Shown in pieces: positions 43,948 through 51,835 of a stretch of 64,000 bases of DNA (positions are counted from its first letter, which is position 1; the number at the start of each line of letters is the position of its first letter). Where the stretch lies: positions 540,001 through 604,000 of the forward strand of contig NZ_CP096972.1 of the NCBI RefSeq assembly GCF_024758725.1. The letters are read 5' to 3'. Under the pieces are notes generated by a model. That model was given only the letters and a program-made list of their open reading frames with translations, had not been told where the DNA came from and searched no databases. Position numbers and translations under genes: made by a program. The stretch comes from Sphingomonas sp. SUN039 (GTDB lineage Bacteria; Pseudomonadota; Alphaproteobacteria; Sphingomonadales; Sphingomonadaceae).

Positions 43948-43979
43948 TCGAAAAAACACGCACACGATTGCAAAAGCGC

Positions 43980-44008
43980 TTGACGTGTACCAACTGGTTA
44001 CCTATTGA
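43980..44008 (+). promoter_or_regulatory. Promoter of the quinate TonB receptor with operator site 3
   Basis: TTGACG (43980-43985) and TATTGA (44003-44008) are 17 bases apart. Operator site 3 (43987-44004; on the minus strand TAACCAGTTGGTAC) fills the spacer, the textbook position for a repressor. The receptor ATG follows at 44048. Confidence 0.6.
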
Positions 44009-44047
44009 ACGAAACAGTTAGTAAGACAAAAAACTGGGGAGAATGCC

Positions 44048-47005
44048 ATGTTTAGCGCACGCCGACTCGGGCTGACCGCGTCCACGATTCCGTTCGTCCT
44101 GTTCAGCCTGTCGGGCGCTGCCATGGCGCAGACCAAACCCGCACCTGCGCCTGCCGCAGATGAACCGGCGCCGACCGAGGCCGAAATCGTCGTCACCGGA
44201 TCGAGCCTGAAGGGCGTTGCGCCGGTCGGGTCGAACCTCGTCACCGTCGACCGCGGCGATATCGAAAATCTGGGGGCCAACACCGTCCAGCAGGTGCTGA
44301 AATCGGTGCCGGCCATTGTCGGTCTCAACAGCCCGGGGCAGGGCGGTTTCGGCAGCTTCGACGGGGCAGGGACCAACGCACCGACGATCCACAGCCTGGG
44401 GGCCTCGGCGTCGAACTCGACGCTCATCCTGCTCAACGGCCACCGCCTGCCGGTCGGCGGCGCGAACCATGTGCTCGCCGATCCCAACATCGTGCCGCCG
44501 ATGATGCTCGAGCGCGTCGAAGTGCTGTCCGACGGCGCATCGTCGGTTTACGGGTCGGACGCGGTCGCCGGCGTCATCAACTTCATCACCCGCCGCAAGG
44601 TCGACGGCCTCGAGCTCAACGTGCAAAAGGGGTTCGGCAAGCAGTATGGCACCTTCAACGCCGGGATCGTCGCGGGCAAGACCTGGGACACGGGGTCGGT
44701 CGTCTTCGGCTATGCCTATTCCAATCGCTCGAACCTGAATGCGGCCGACCGCAGCTTCACGGCGGCCAACCAGGTCGCGCGCGGCGGGTTCAATTTCGCC
44801 GACACCAACTGCACCACTGCGACGATCGTCGCCAACGGGCGCACCTATTATGCGCCGTACACGGCAGGCGGTGCGTCGGGCGTGCCTTATGTGTCGGGCT
44901 CGGTTGCGAACCCCATCGCCAACCAGAACGGCCAGTGCGACCTGCGCCAGTATTGGGACATCATTCCGTCGGAAAAGCGCCACAACGCCATGGTGTCGAT
45001 CCATCAGGACATTGGCGACCGGCTGCGCCTGACCGGTGATTTCATCTATTCGAGCCGCCGCAACGTTCAGAATATCTCGCGCGGCGTCGCATCGGGAACA
45101 GTGTACCTTTCGGGCGCGCCCGCCGGTGCATCCAACAATCCGTTTGCAACGGCTGCCTTTGCCGCCGTCAATGCGGCGGAAACTGCTGCCGGTCGCGGGG
45201 CGATCACCAGCGCGACGGTCAATTTCAGCGGCGACACGCTGCTCGGGCGCGGGGCGCAGATCATCGGTGTCGACGAGACCTTCTACGGGCGTCTCGATGC
45301 CGAATATGACATCAGCGATACCTGGCGCTTCAACGTCGGCGGCCTGATCGGGCGCGACAAATCGTCGGTCGAAACGCTGGGTCGCCTGAACCCCAGCGGC
45401 TTCCAGCTGGCGCTCAACGGACGCGCGACGGCGGTGCTCAACGGCATTTCGACCACGGTGTCGCAGGCCCTGACAGCGACCAATGCCATCGACGTGTTCG
45501 GCGGCAACGGGACGCAGGCAGGAACGCTGGCGACACTGACCGATTCACGGATTTATCAAGTCGGCGACCAGACGATCAACAATTTCTATGCGAAGATCGA
45601 CGGCGACCTTTTCCAGCTGCCCGGCGGCCCGGTCAAGGTCGCGATCGGCGGCGAGTACAGCAGCTACAAGATCAACCAGGATACCGTGCAGCCGAACGGG
45701 CTGGGTGCAGCCTCGTTCAACTCGCTGGCTTATAACCTGAACTACAAGCGCAACGTGAAGTCGGGCTATGTCGAGCTGTATCTGCCGGTCATCGGCCCCG
45801 AGCAGAACATCCCGGGCATCCGCAAGTTCGACCTCAACATTTCGGGTCGCGTCGACAGCTACAGCGACGTCGGATCGACCACCAATCCGAAAATCGCCGC
45901 GAACTGGGAAATCGTCGAGGGGCTGCGCGTGCGCGGAAACTGGGCGCGGTCGTTCGTTGCGCCGGCGCTGACCAGCATCGGGTCGAACGCCCAAGGCCGT
46001 ACCGGTGAATCGGGCTTCACCGGCGGTCCGGCGGTCACCTTGCCCTATGCGTTGTTCCCGACAGCGGCACAGATTCCGGGCTGCGTTGCGACGGCTACCT
46101 CGTGTTCGGTCGGCGGTGCCACCGGCATCAACGGCATCCAGATCAACGGCGGCAACGGCAACCTCGTCCCGCAAAAGGGCAAGGCATGGAGCATCGGCGT
46201 CGATCTGGCACCGGTGCAGGTGCCAGGGCTGCGGATCGCGGTGACCTATTGGCACAACGAACTGCGCGGCGGCATCACCGCGCCTCAGATCGCGCTGGTG
46301 ACCAATTCGGCGGCGCTGTCGCAATATCTGACCGTCTATCCGACAGGGGCAACCGCGGCGCAGATCGGCGCGCTGACGGCAACCCTGCCGCAGACGGGCA
46401 CGGTGCTGTCGCCGACCTACTTCATCTATTCGAACCAGCAGCAGAACGTCCTCAATCTGAACGTCTCGGGGATCGATCTCGATGCGTCGTACCGCATCCA
46501 GACCGAGAATATGGGCAAGTTCACGCTGACCGCCGGTTTCTCGCGCAAGACGCAGTTCGACCAGTTCTTCGGCGCGACCGGCGCAACCTTCAGCGTGCTG
46601 GGCGTGGCGGGGTACAACCTGACCTTCCCGTCGCTGAAGTACGAGGGGCGCTACAGTGTGGGCTGGGACTACAAGGGCTTCGACGCCAACGTCTTCGTCA
46701 ATCACACCGGCGGCTATATCAACTGGGGCAACCCGGCGAATGCCCGCATCAACACCAACGGCCTGCCGACCGGCGGCGGCGATGTTGTGAAGGCGTTCGT
46801 CACGGTCGACGCGCATCTCGGCTATACGTTCAGCGACACCGGGCCGTTTAAGAGCCTGCAGATCTATGCCGATGCCAACAACCTCTTCGACGCGGCACCG
46901 CCGTTCTACAACACCTTCACGCTCAACGGGGCGGTCGGATATGACGGGACCAACGCCAACCCGATCGGGCGCGTGATCACGCTGGGTATCCGTACGAAGT
47001 TCTAA
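44048..47005 (+). CDS. Large TonB-dependent outer-membrane receptor
   Basis: Predicted 985-residue TonB-dependent receptor. The signal peptide region (TASTIPFVLFSLSGAAMAQ) is followed by AEIVVTGSSLKG and a plug with STLILLNGHRLPVGGA and VEVLSDGASSVYGSDAVAGVINFITRR-type signature. The long barrel ends in GIRTKF. It resembles the receptor at 31054 more than the one at 19504. GGGGAGAATGCC precedes the ATG. Its position inside the quinate cluster and under operator site 3 suggests uptake of quinate esters such as chlorogenate. A long hairpin follows the stop. Confidence 0.91.
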   Translation: MFSARRLGLTASTIPFVLFSLSGAAMAQTKPAPAPAADEPAPTEAEIVVTGSSLKGVAPVGSNLVTVDRGDIENLGANTVQQVLKSVPAIVGLNSPGQGGFGSFDGAGTNAPTIHSLGASASNSTLILLNGHRLPVGGANHVLADPNIVPPMMLERVEVLSDGASSVYGSDAVAGVINFITRRKVDGLELNVQKGFGKQYGTFNAGIVAGKTWDTGSVVFGYAYSNRSNLNAADRSFTAANQVARGGFNFADTNCTTATIVANGRTYYAPYTAGGASGVPYVSGSVANPIANQNGQCDLRQYWDIIPSEKRHNAMVSIHQDIGDRLRLTGDFIYSSRRNVQNISRGVASGTVYLSGAPAGASNNPFATAAFAAVNAAETAAGRGAITSATVNFSGDTLLGRGAQIIGVDETFYGRLDAEYDISDTWRFNVGGLIGRDKSSVETLGRLNPSGFQLALNGRATAVLNGISTTVSQALTATNAIDVFGGNGTQAGTLATLTDSRIYQVGDQTINNFYAKIDGDLFQLPGGPVKVAIGGEYSSYKINQDTVQPNGLGAASFNSLAYNLNYKRNVKSGYVELYLPVIGPEQNIPGIRKFDLNISGRVDSYSDVGSTTNPKIAANWEIVEGLRVRGNWARSFVAPALTSIGSNAQGRTGESGFTGGPAVTLPYALFPTAAQIPGCVATATSCSVGGATGINGIQINGGNGNLVPQKGKAWSIGVDLAPVQVPGLRIAVTYWHNELRGGITAPQIALVTNSAALSQYLTVYPTGATAAQIGALTATLPQTGTVLSPTYFIYSNQQQNVLNLNVSGIDLDASYRIQTENMGKFTLTAGFSRKTQFDQFFGATGATFSVLGVAGYNLTFPSLKYEGRYSVGWDYKGFDANVFVNHTGGYINWGNPANARINTNGLPTGGGDVVKAFVTVDAHLGYTFSDTGPFKSLQIYADANNLFDAAPPFYNTFTLNGAVGYDGTNANPIGRVITLGIRTKF

Positions 47006-47018
47006 GCCAAGTCAGGGT

Positions 47019-47052
47019 CCGCTTTTCTTCGAAACCACGTGGAGAAAAGCGG
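47019..47052 (+). terminator. Hairpin after the large TonB receptor gene
   Basis: CCGCTTTTCT and AGAAAAGCGG form a perfect 10-bp stem around a 14-base loop. No T-run follows, so it could terminate weakly or stabilise the receptor transcript before aroE. Confidence 0.55.
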
Positions 47053-47108
47053 GCCCGCCTTTCGGGTCGCACAGAATAATCTGCCGAGAGTAGTACGGAG
47101 CCGGTGTC

Positions 47109-48023
47109 TTGAGTTTTGCCCCTTCGCCCTTTTCCGCGCCGGATACCGGCTTTCTGACGGGGCTGGTCGGGCGCGATATCCAGGCATCGCGTTCGCCATG
47201 GATGCACGAGTGTGAGGCCGATGCGCAGGGGCTGCGCCTGGTCTATTCGCTTTATGATTTCGCGGCGCGCGGGTGGGACGAAACCGACCTGCCGCGCTTT
47301 CTCGATGCCGCGGCATTGGTCGGGCTCGACGGGGTCAATGTGACCCATCCGTACAAGCAGGCGGTGGTTCCCCTTCTCGACGGGTTGTCCGACGGCGCGC
47401 GACGGGTGGGTGCGGTCAATACCGTCAAGTTCGAGAACGGTCGGCGGATCGGCCATAACACCGATGTCATCGGCTTTGCCGAAAGCATCGAGAACGGGTT
47501 GCCCGGGGTCGCGAGGGCACGCATCGTCCAGATGGGTGCCGGGGGGGCCGGGTTCGCGACCGCGCATGCATTGCTCGACCTGGGGGTGGAAGAGCTGCAT
47601 ATTTTCGATACCGATCCGGCGCGCGGCGCGGCCCTTGTGGCCAAGCTCAATGCCGGATTCGGTGCCGGACGCGCGGTCGCGGGCCATGATCTTGTCGCAA
47701 CGCTCACCGGTGCCGACGGGCTGGTCAATGCGACGCCGGTCGGCATGGCGAATTATCCGGGTGTGCCCGTGCCGGCAGAGGCTCTGCGGCCCGCGCTGTG
47801 GGTCGCCGACATTGTTTACTTCCCGCTGGAGACGCGGCTGCTCGCCGAGGCGCGGACGCGCGGATGCCGGACCCTCGATGGCAGCGGCATGGCGGTGTAT
47901 CAAGCCGCAGCGGCGTTCGACATCTTCACCGGCCGCACGGCAGACCGGGCGCGGATGCTCGACAGCTTCAAGGCCTTTGTGGCAGGGGACTCGAGCGGAG
48001 GAGACCGCGCGGAGGCTGCGTGA
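47109..48023 (+). CDS. aroE: NAD-type quinate/shikimate dehydrogenase (AroE family)
   Basis: Predicted 304-residue AroE/YdiB-family dehydrogenase. The shikimate-binding serines are Ser27 and Ser29 (QASRSPWMH), the catalytic pair is Lys83 (NVTHPYKQ) and Asp119 (GHNTDVIGF), and the nucleotide motif is GAGGAG at 143-148. Asp167 follows the second strand (LHIFDTDPARG) in place of the Arg/Thr loop of NADP enzymes, pointing to NAD and a catabolic role, as in Corynebacterium quinate/shikimate dehydrogenase. A TTG start at 47109 is used, with GGAG eight bases upstream; the next in-frame ATG would remove essential residues. The VOC gene overlaps its stop. Confidence 0.87.
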   Translation: MSFAPSPFSAPDTGFLTGLVGRDIQASRSPWMHECEADAQGLRLVYSLYDFAARGWDETDLPRFLDAAALVGLDGVNVTHPYKQAVVPLLDGLSDGARRVGAVNTVKFENGRRIGHNTDVIGFAESIENGLPGVARARIVQMGAGGAGFATAHALLDLGVEELHIFDTDPARGAALVAKLNAGFGAGRAVAGHDLVATLTGADGLVNATPVGMANYPGVPVPAEALRPALWVADIVYFPLETRLLAEARTRGCRTLDGSGMAVYQAAAAFDIFTGRTADRARMLDSFKAFVAGDSSGGDRAEAA

Positions 48024-48421
48024 CGACCCATGTTATGATTGGGAGGGTGAAGCTGGGCCACGTCAACATCCGGGCGATTTCGCTCGAGGCGACAGTGGCG
48101 TGGTATGAGCGGGTGCTGGGCTTGCGGCGTTCCGTGGCGGATACGAATCCGGATACGGCGGTGAACCTGTGGCTCTACGATGCAGGCGGCAGTCCGTGCG
48201 TGCACGTCAACCAGCTGCTGCCCGGCGATGTGCGGACGGCGAAGGGCCATGTCGATCATTTCGCTTTCGACGTCGAGGATCGCGCCGCGATGGAGGCGCA
48301 TCTCGCGGCATTGAACGAACCCTGGGAAACCGTGCCGTTTCCCCACGCGCGCATGGTTCAGTTCAACCTGCGCGACCCGAACGGGGTAAAGGTCGAGCTG
48401 ACCTTCCGCGAGCAGGATTAG
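48020..48421 (+). CDS. VOC-family (glyoxalase/dioxygenase-like) protein
   Basis: Predicted 133-residue vicinal-oxygen-chelate protein. KLGHVNIRAISLEATVAWYERVLGLR and the late HVDHFAFDVED and VQFNLRDPNGVKVELTF match the glyoxalase pattern, with metal-ligand candidates His in GHVN, His in VDHFAF and Glu in VELTF. The GTG at 48020 overlaps the aroE stop and follows GGAGG; an ATG at 48035 is the alternative. A role as an isomerase, lyase or dioxygenase in the quinate/aromatic route is likely, but the reaction is unknown. Confidence 0.8.
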   Translation: MTTHVMIGRVKLGHVNIRAISLEATVAWYERVLGLRRSVADTNPDTAVNLWLYDAGGSPCVHVNQLLPGDVRTAKGHVDHFAFDVEDRAAMEAHLAALNEPWETVPFPHARMVQFNLRDPNGVKVELTFREQD

Positions 48422-48527
48422 GCAGGGAGGCCATCGGTGAGTGACCGCTTGCGACGAGGTTGCGGTGTTCGCGCTCCAAGGAAAGTGGCCTAAACGCGGC
48501 TCCCTGGTCAGTGTCGGGATTCCGGCA

Positions 48528-48983
48528 TTAGAAGCTGACACCCAAACCGATTCCAGCAAAATTGACGTTCGCCCCAACAGAGCTCAGCGCTTGGCGATAT
48601 TCGATCTTGCCGTAGATATTGCGACCCAGGCGGTGCTGATAACCAGCACCAATGTAGGGATCGCTCCCGCCGCAGCAAAAGCCCACGCCGCCGCTTGCGT
48701 AGATGCGACCGTTCTCACCGACCTTGGCACCGACCCGGCCACCAACGCTCCCGAACACCTCGGTTCCCCTCGCAAGGACTTTGTCGATGCCCAGATCAAC
48801 GCCGACAAACGCCTTGTCCCCGAGATCGAAATCGTAACCGCCGCCGATCCCGGCAAAAGCATAAGACGTCCCGCTTGCGAAGGCGACGCCCCCACGAGCT
48901 TCGACCCGGCCCTCGCCCTTCGCATAAACCGGGGTCGTGCCAAGCGCTGCAAGCGCGGCGGCGGCCAGTGCAAATTTGATCAT
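48528..48983 (-). CDS. Small outer-membrane beta-barrel protein
   Basis: Predicted 151-residue protein with a Sec signal (MIKFALAAAALAALGTTPVYA). A repeating alternation of Gly and aromatic or charged residues, such as SYAFAGIGGGYDFDLGD and YIGAGYQHRLGRNIYGKIEYR, ends in GIGLGVSF. This is the pattern of small opacity/OmpA-like eight-stranded barrels with the terminal Phe. Function is probably structural or adhesive. It does not look part of the quinate pathway. Confidence 0.8.
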   Translation of the reverse strand: MIKFALAAAALAALGTTPVYAKGEGRVEARGGVAFASGTSYAFAGIGGGYDFDLGDKAFVGVDLGIDKVLARGTEVFGSVGGRVGAKVGENGRIYASGGVGFCCGGSDPYIGAGYQHRLGRNIYGKIEYRQALSSVGANVNFAGIGLGVSF

Positions 48984-49155
48984 GTAAGCTCCTTCATTTC
49001 AGATACTTCCATTGCTGCCAATTTCGACGACCGTGTCACCCAATGCGAGAAGCCAGGGCGAACCGGGAGAGCGGGCATTGCTGCAACGAATCACCATTTG
49101 ACGACTGATAATTAATGTATTACATGAATTTCATAACCTGCAAGGGCTAATTTTA

Positions 49156-49701
49156 ATGACGCACGAAGCCTTTAGAACCAGCCGCCGCGCCGTACAGCTC
49201 GCGCGCGTCGCTCAGGGCATCTGCCTCGCTGGCGTGGCGTCGCGGGTGATGTTCGTGTTCGAAAACGGGTCGAGCCGTGAGGCAATGAGGTACTATATCA
49301 GCAGACTGGCACCTAACATGCCCGTGCTGATCTCGAATGAAACCTGGGTAGGTTTTGGTATCGTGCTTGCGCTCGATCTGTTTATTTCGGCTTGGGCATT
49401 TCTGGAACTGTTCGGTCTGTTCGGTGCGCTGGTTCGCGGCGAAACAATGACCGAGGGGATGGAGAGGAGGGTGATCCGGCTAGGCCTTGCTTCCTCGCTG
49501 GGCGCACTGCTCGCCATATTCGGTCGCACGCTCTATTCGCTTGTGGCCTTCCTGACCGATGTGCCTCCGCCGCATAATTGGGGTGTCGATCTGTCGCAGA
49601 CGGTATTGTTCAAGATGCTTTGGGCGATCATGCTGTTCCTTTTCGTAATGATTTTGCGCGAGCTTCGGCGGGTCGATGCCGAAAATAAGTCGTTCGTCTG
49701 A
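49156..49701 (+). CDS. DUF2975 membrane protein
   Basis: Predicted 181-residue inner-membrane protein with four hydrophobic segments, matching the DUF2975 shape and the pattern ALVRGETMTEGMERRVIRLGLASSLG. Such proteins usually precede a small XRE/YozG-type HTH protein, as here two bases downstream, and may sense a membrane signal for it. Base composition is slightly less GC-rich at the promoter, which is A/T rich. There is no sign of a link to the quinate genes. Confidence 0.78.
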   Translation: MTHEAFRTSRRAVQLARVAQGICLAGVASRVMFVFENGSSREAMRYYISRLAPNMPVLISNETWVGFGIVLALDLFISAWAFLELFGLFGALVRGETMTEGMERRVIRLGLASSLGALLAIFGRTLYSLVAFLTDVPPPHNWGVDLSQTVLFKMLWAIMLFLFVMILRELRRVDAENKSFV

Positions 49702-49703
49702 TC

Positions 49704-49922
49704 ATGGAAATCATCGTCAGGCTTGATGTGATGCTCGCGCGCCGCAAGATGCGCTCCAAAGAGCTGGCGGCGCTGATCGGTATCTCGGAACAGAATCTCT
49801 CGCTGCTCAAGTCGGGCAAGGTTCAGGGCATGCGGTTCAAGACGCTCGCCGCGATTTGCGCGGCACTCGACTGCCAGCCCGGCGATATCCTCGAGTTCCA
49901 CGAGGAGACCGATGCCGCCTAA
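49704..49922 (+). CDS. Small HTH transcriptional regulator (YozG/XRE type)
   Basis: Predicted 72-residue DNA-binding protein, essentially one HTH domain. LDVMLARRKMRSKELAALIGISEQNLSLLKSGKVQGMRFKTLAAICAALDCQPGDILEF is the typical Cro/C1 or YozG pattern. It is coupled to the DUF2975 gene and probably controls that pair or a small regulon. Its last four bases overlap the convergent esterase gene. Confidence 0.83.
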   Translation: MEIIVRLDVMLARRKMRSKELAALIGISEQNLSLLKSGKVQGMRFKTLAAICAALDCQPGDILEFHEETDAA

Positions 49923-51577
49923 TCGATCGGATTCGCTCCGCGCGGGCGGACGACCGGTGTGGTCGAGGCTGGGTGCGCGGCGAGCCAGTCGAGGCGTTTC
50001 GGGTCGAGCTTGACGGTAGAAATGCTGTCGCCGAACACGATCTTGCTCTCCGCCTTGGGCGTCCAACCCGACCAGCGCATCGCGGGTGTATCGGGCGAGC
50101 CGGTCGCGGCCATGGCGATCAGCGATCCCATCATCTTGGCCGACAATTCGCGGTCCCAGGGCGTCCAATTCCGCGTCGGCCGGAACATGTTGTAGGCATC
50201 CTGCGTGCCGAAGAAATACGGGATGTCGGCGGTGTGGTAGGCGCCGACCGTCGCGGTATTCTGGTCGGCGAGGCGCACGCCCGGCACATAGGGATGGACG
50301 CGGGCATATTCGTCGATCCACGCAGGTAGGCCGAGCCGTGCCTGTTCGCGGGCACAGAAGCGCGCGCTGCTCTCCAGCCCCGCTTCGGTCGCAGCGCGGC
50401 GGGCGGTGGCGGGAACGTCGGCGTCGGTCTTTACGGGAAAGAGCTTGAGATATTCGGGCGCGGCCTCTCCCCATAGCTTCGTCGCGGCGGCAGTGTAGTC
50501 CGCCACCGTCTTCGCCGCGAGCAGCGGTTCGAAGCCGAAGCTCAAATCGTTGCTGTTATAGCTCGCGATGACCGGCACGCGGTTGATATTGCCCGCCGCC
50601 AGCGCCTCGGCCTTTTTCACCGGCAGCACGAAGCCGTCGATGATCGGCCCGCCGATGCGGACGCCGCTGACGCTGAGCCCCAGCTGGTTCTCGCTCTGCG
50701 CGGCCAAGATGCGGTCGGCAGGGACATTGCGAAGCGCGGCGAGCGAGGACGCTTTGAAGCGTTCCTGCATAGCAAGCCCGGCCTTTTCAGCCTCGGCAAG
50801 CGTTTGCCCGTCGGTCTTGTAGTTGCACCCGCTCGACATGACGGCGGCGCGGAACAGGCCCTTCGACTGCGGCGAGAAGATGTGGCTGATCACCGATCCT
50901 GCGCCCGCCGACTGGCCCATGATGAGCACCTTGTCGGGGTCGCCGCCGAACTTCGCGATATTGGCGCGCACCCATTTGAGCGCTGCGATCTGGTCCATCA
51001 GGCCGTAATTGCCCGAATGCCCGCCCTGTTCGGCGGTCAGTTCGGGATGCGCCATGAAGCCCATTGCGCCGACACGGTAGTTGAAATTGACGAACACCGC
51101 GCCTGCCTTCGCCACGCTCTCGCCGTCGTAGTTCGCCATGCCCGACGAACCGATGGTGAAGCCGCCGCCATAGATGAAGACGATCACGGGAAGCTTCGAG
51201 GCGGGTGTCGCGGCGGCGGGCGACCACAGGTTCATGTAGAGGCAGTCTTCGCTGGTCGCCTCTTCGCCGAAATAATGGTTGATGTCGTGCGGGCGCAGCA
51301 CCTGGATGCAGGCGGCCCCCTTGCGGTTGGCGGGCATGACGCCCGTCCATTTCAGCGGCTGAGGTGCCGCCCAGCGCAGGTCGCCCGTCGGCGGCGCGGC
51401 AAAGGGAATGCCGAGATAGGCATGAACGCCGGAGGGAAGCTGTGTGCCTGCTACACGTCCGCTGTCGGTCGCCACGGGGTCCCCAACGACCGGCTGGATC
51501 GATCGTTCGGGAATCTGGGCGGGTGCCGCAGCAATGAGCGCGGTTGCCGCACCGGCGAGGAGAAGTGCACGGATCAT
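49919..51577 (-). CDS. Type B carboxylesterase (candidate hydroxycinnamoyl-quinate esterase)
   Basis: Predicted 552-residue exported type B carboxylesterase. The signal peptide (MIRALLLAGAATALIAAAPAQ) precedes YLGIPFAAPPTGDLRW, EDCLYMNLWSP, FIYGGGFTIGS, and nucleophile Ser223 in IMGQSAGAGSV. The His is probably in AYHTADIPYFFG. The usual catalytic Glu position reads YNSNDLSFGFEP and was not resolved. The family includes para-nitrobenzyl, feruloyl and tannase-like esterases. Operator site 4 lies 94 bases upstream of its start, so cleavage of quinate esters is plausible. It is divergent from quiC. Confidence 0.86.
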   Translation of the reverse strand: MIRALLLAGAATALIAAAPAQIPERSIQPVVGDPVATDSGRVAGTQLPSGVHAYLGIPFAAPPTGDLRWAAPQPLKWTGVMPANRKGAACIQVLRPHDINHYFGEEATSEDCLYMNLWSPAAATPASKLPVIVFIYGGGFTIGSSGMANYDGESVAKAGAVFVNFNYRVGAMGFMAHPELTAEQGGHSGNYGLMDQIAALKWVRANIAKFGGDPDKVLIMGQSAGAGSVISHIFSPQSKGLFRAAVMSSGCNYKTDGQTLAEAEKAGLAMQERFKASSLAALRNVPADRILAAQSENQLGLSVSGVRIGGPIIDGFVLPVKKAEALAAGNINRVPVIASYNSNDLSFGFEPLLAAKTVADYTAAATKLWGEAAPEYLKLFPVKTDADVPATARRAATEAGLESSARFCAREQARLGLPAWIDEYARVHPYVPGVRLADQNTATVGAYHTADIPYFFGTQDAYNMFRPTRNWTPWDRELSAKMMGSLIAMAATGSPDTPAMRWSGWTPKAESKIVFGDSISTVKLDPKRLDWLAAHPASTTPVVRPRGANPID

Positions 51578-51670
51578 TTCAGTCCTTTCCCTTCGACGGC
51601 CCGGTTCGGATTGCTGCCCGTTCCACCGGCAAGACCGGCGAACATCGCAACACCGTTTCTGGGCATTTTT

Positions 51671-51690
51671 ATGTACGGACTGGTTAATAC
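51671..51690. promoter_or_regulatory. Quinate-regulon operator, site 4
   Basis: On the minus strand the site reads GTATTAACCAGTCCGTACAT, upstream of the type B carboxylesterase. The AACCAGT core and the CGTAC tail are kept. Confidence 0.55.
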
Positions 51691-51802
51691 AATAGCCAAA
51701 GCTTGTCCACCCCCCGGAACGGAGCGCCCTTTCGGCGGCAGCGAAACTGCATGCGCTTTACAAGCGGATTACGATTGCGTGACTCGACGAGATTTCCGCG
51801 AT

Positions 51803-51820
51803 ATGTAACCAGTTCGTACA
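51803..51820. promoter_or_regulatory. Quinate-regulon operator, site 5
   Basis: ATGTAACCAGTTCGTACA, 15 bases before the quiC start codon. The right half AGTTCGTAC is perfect. Together with site 4 it frames the divergent carboxylesterase-quiC promoter region. Confidence 0.65.
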
Positions 51821-51835
51821 CAGTTGGAGCCGGAC

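Noticed and set aside
43929-43960. Strong intrinsic terminator after aroQ
   Set aside because: The hairpin is followed by an A-run, not a T-run, on the coding strand, so it was kept only as a low-confidence hairpin.
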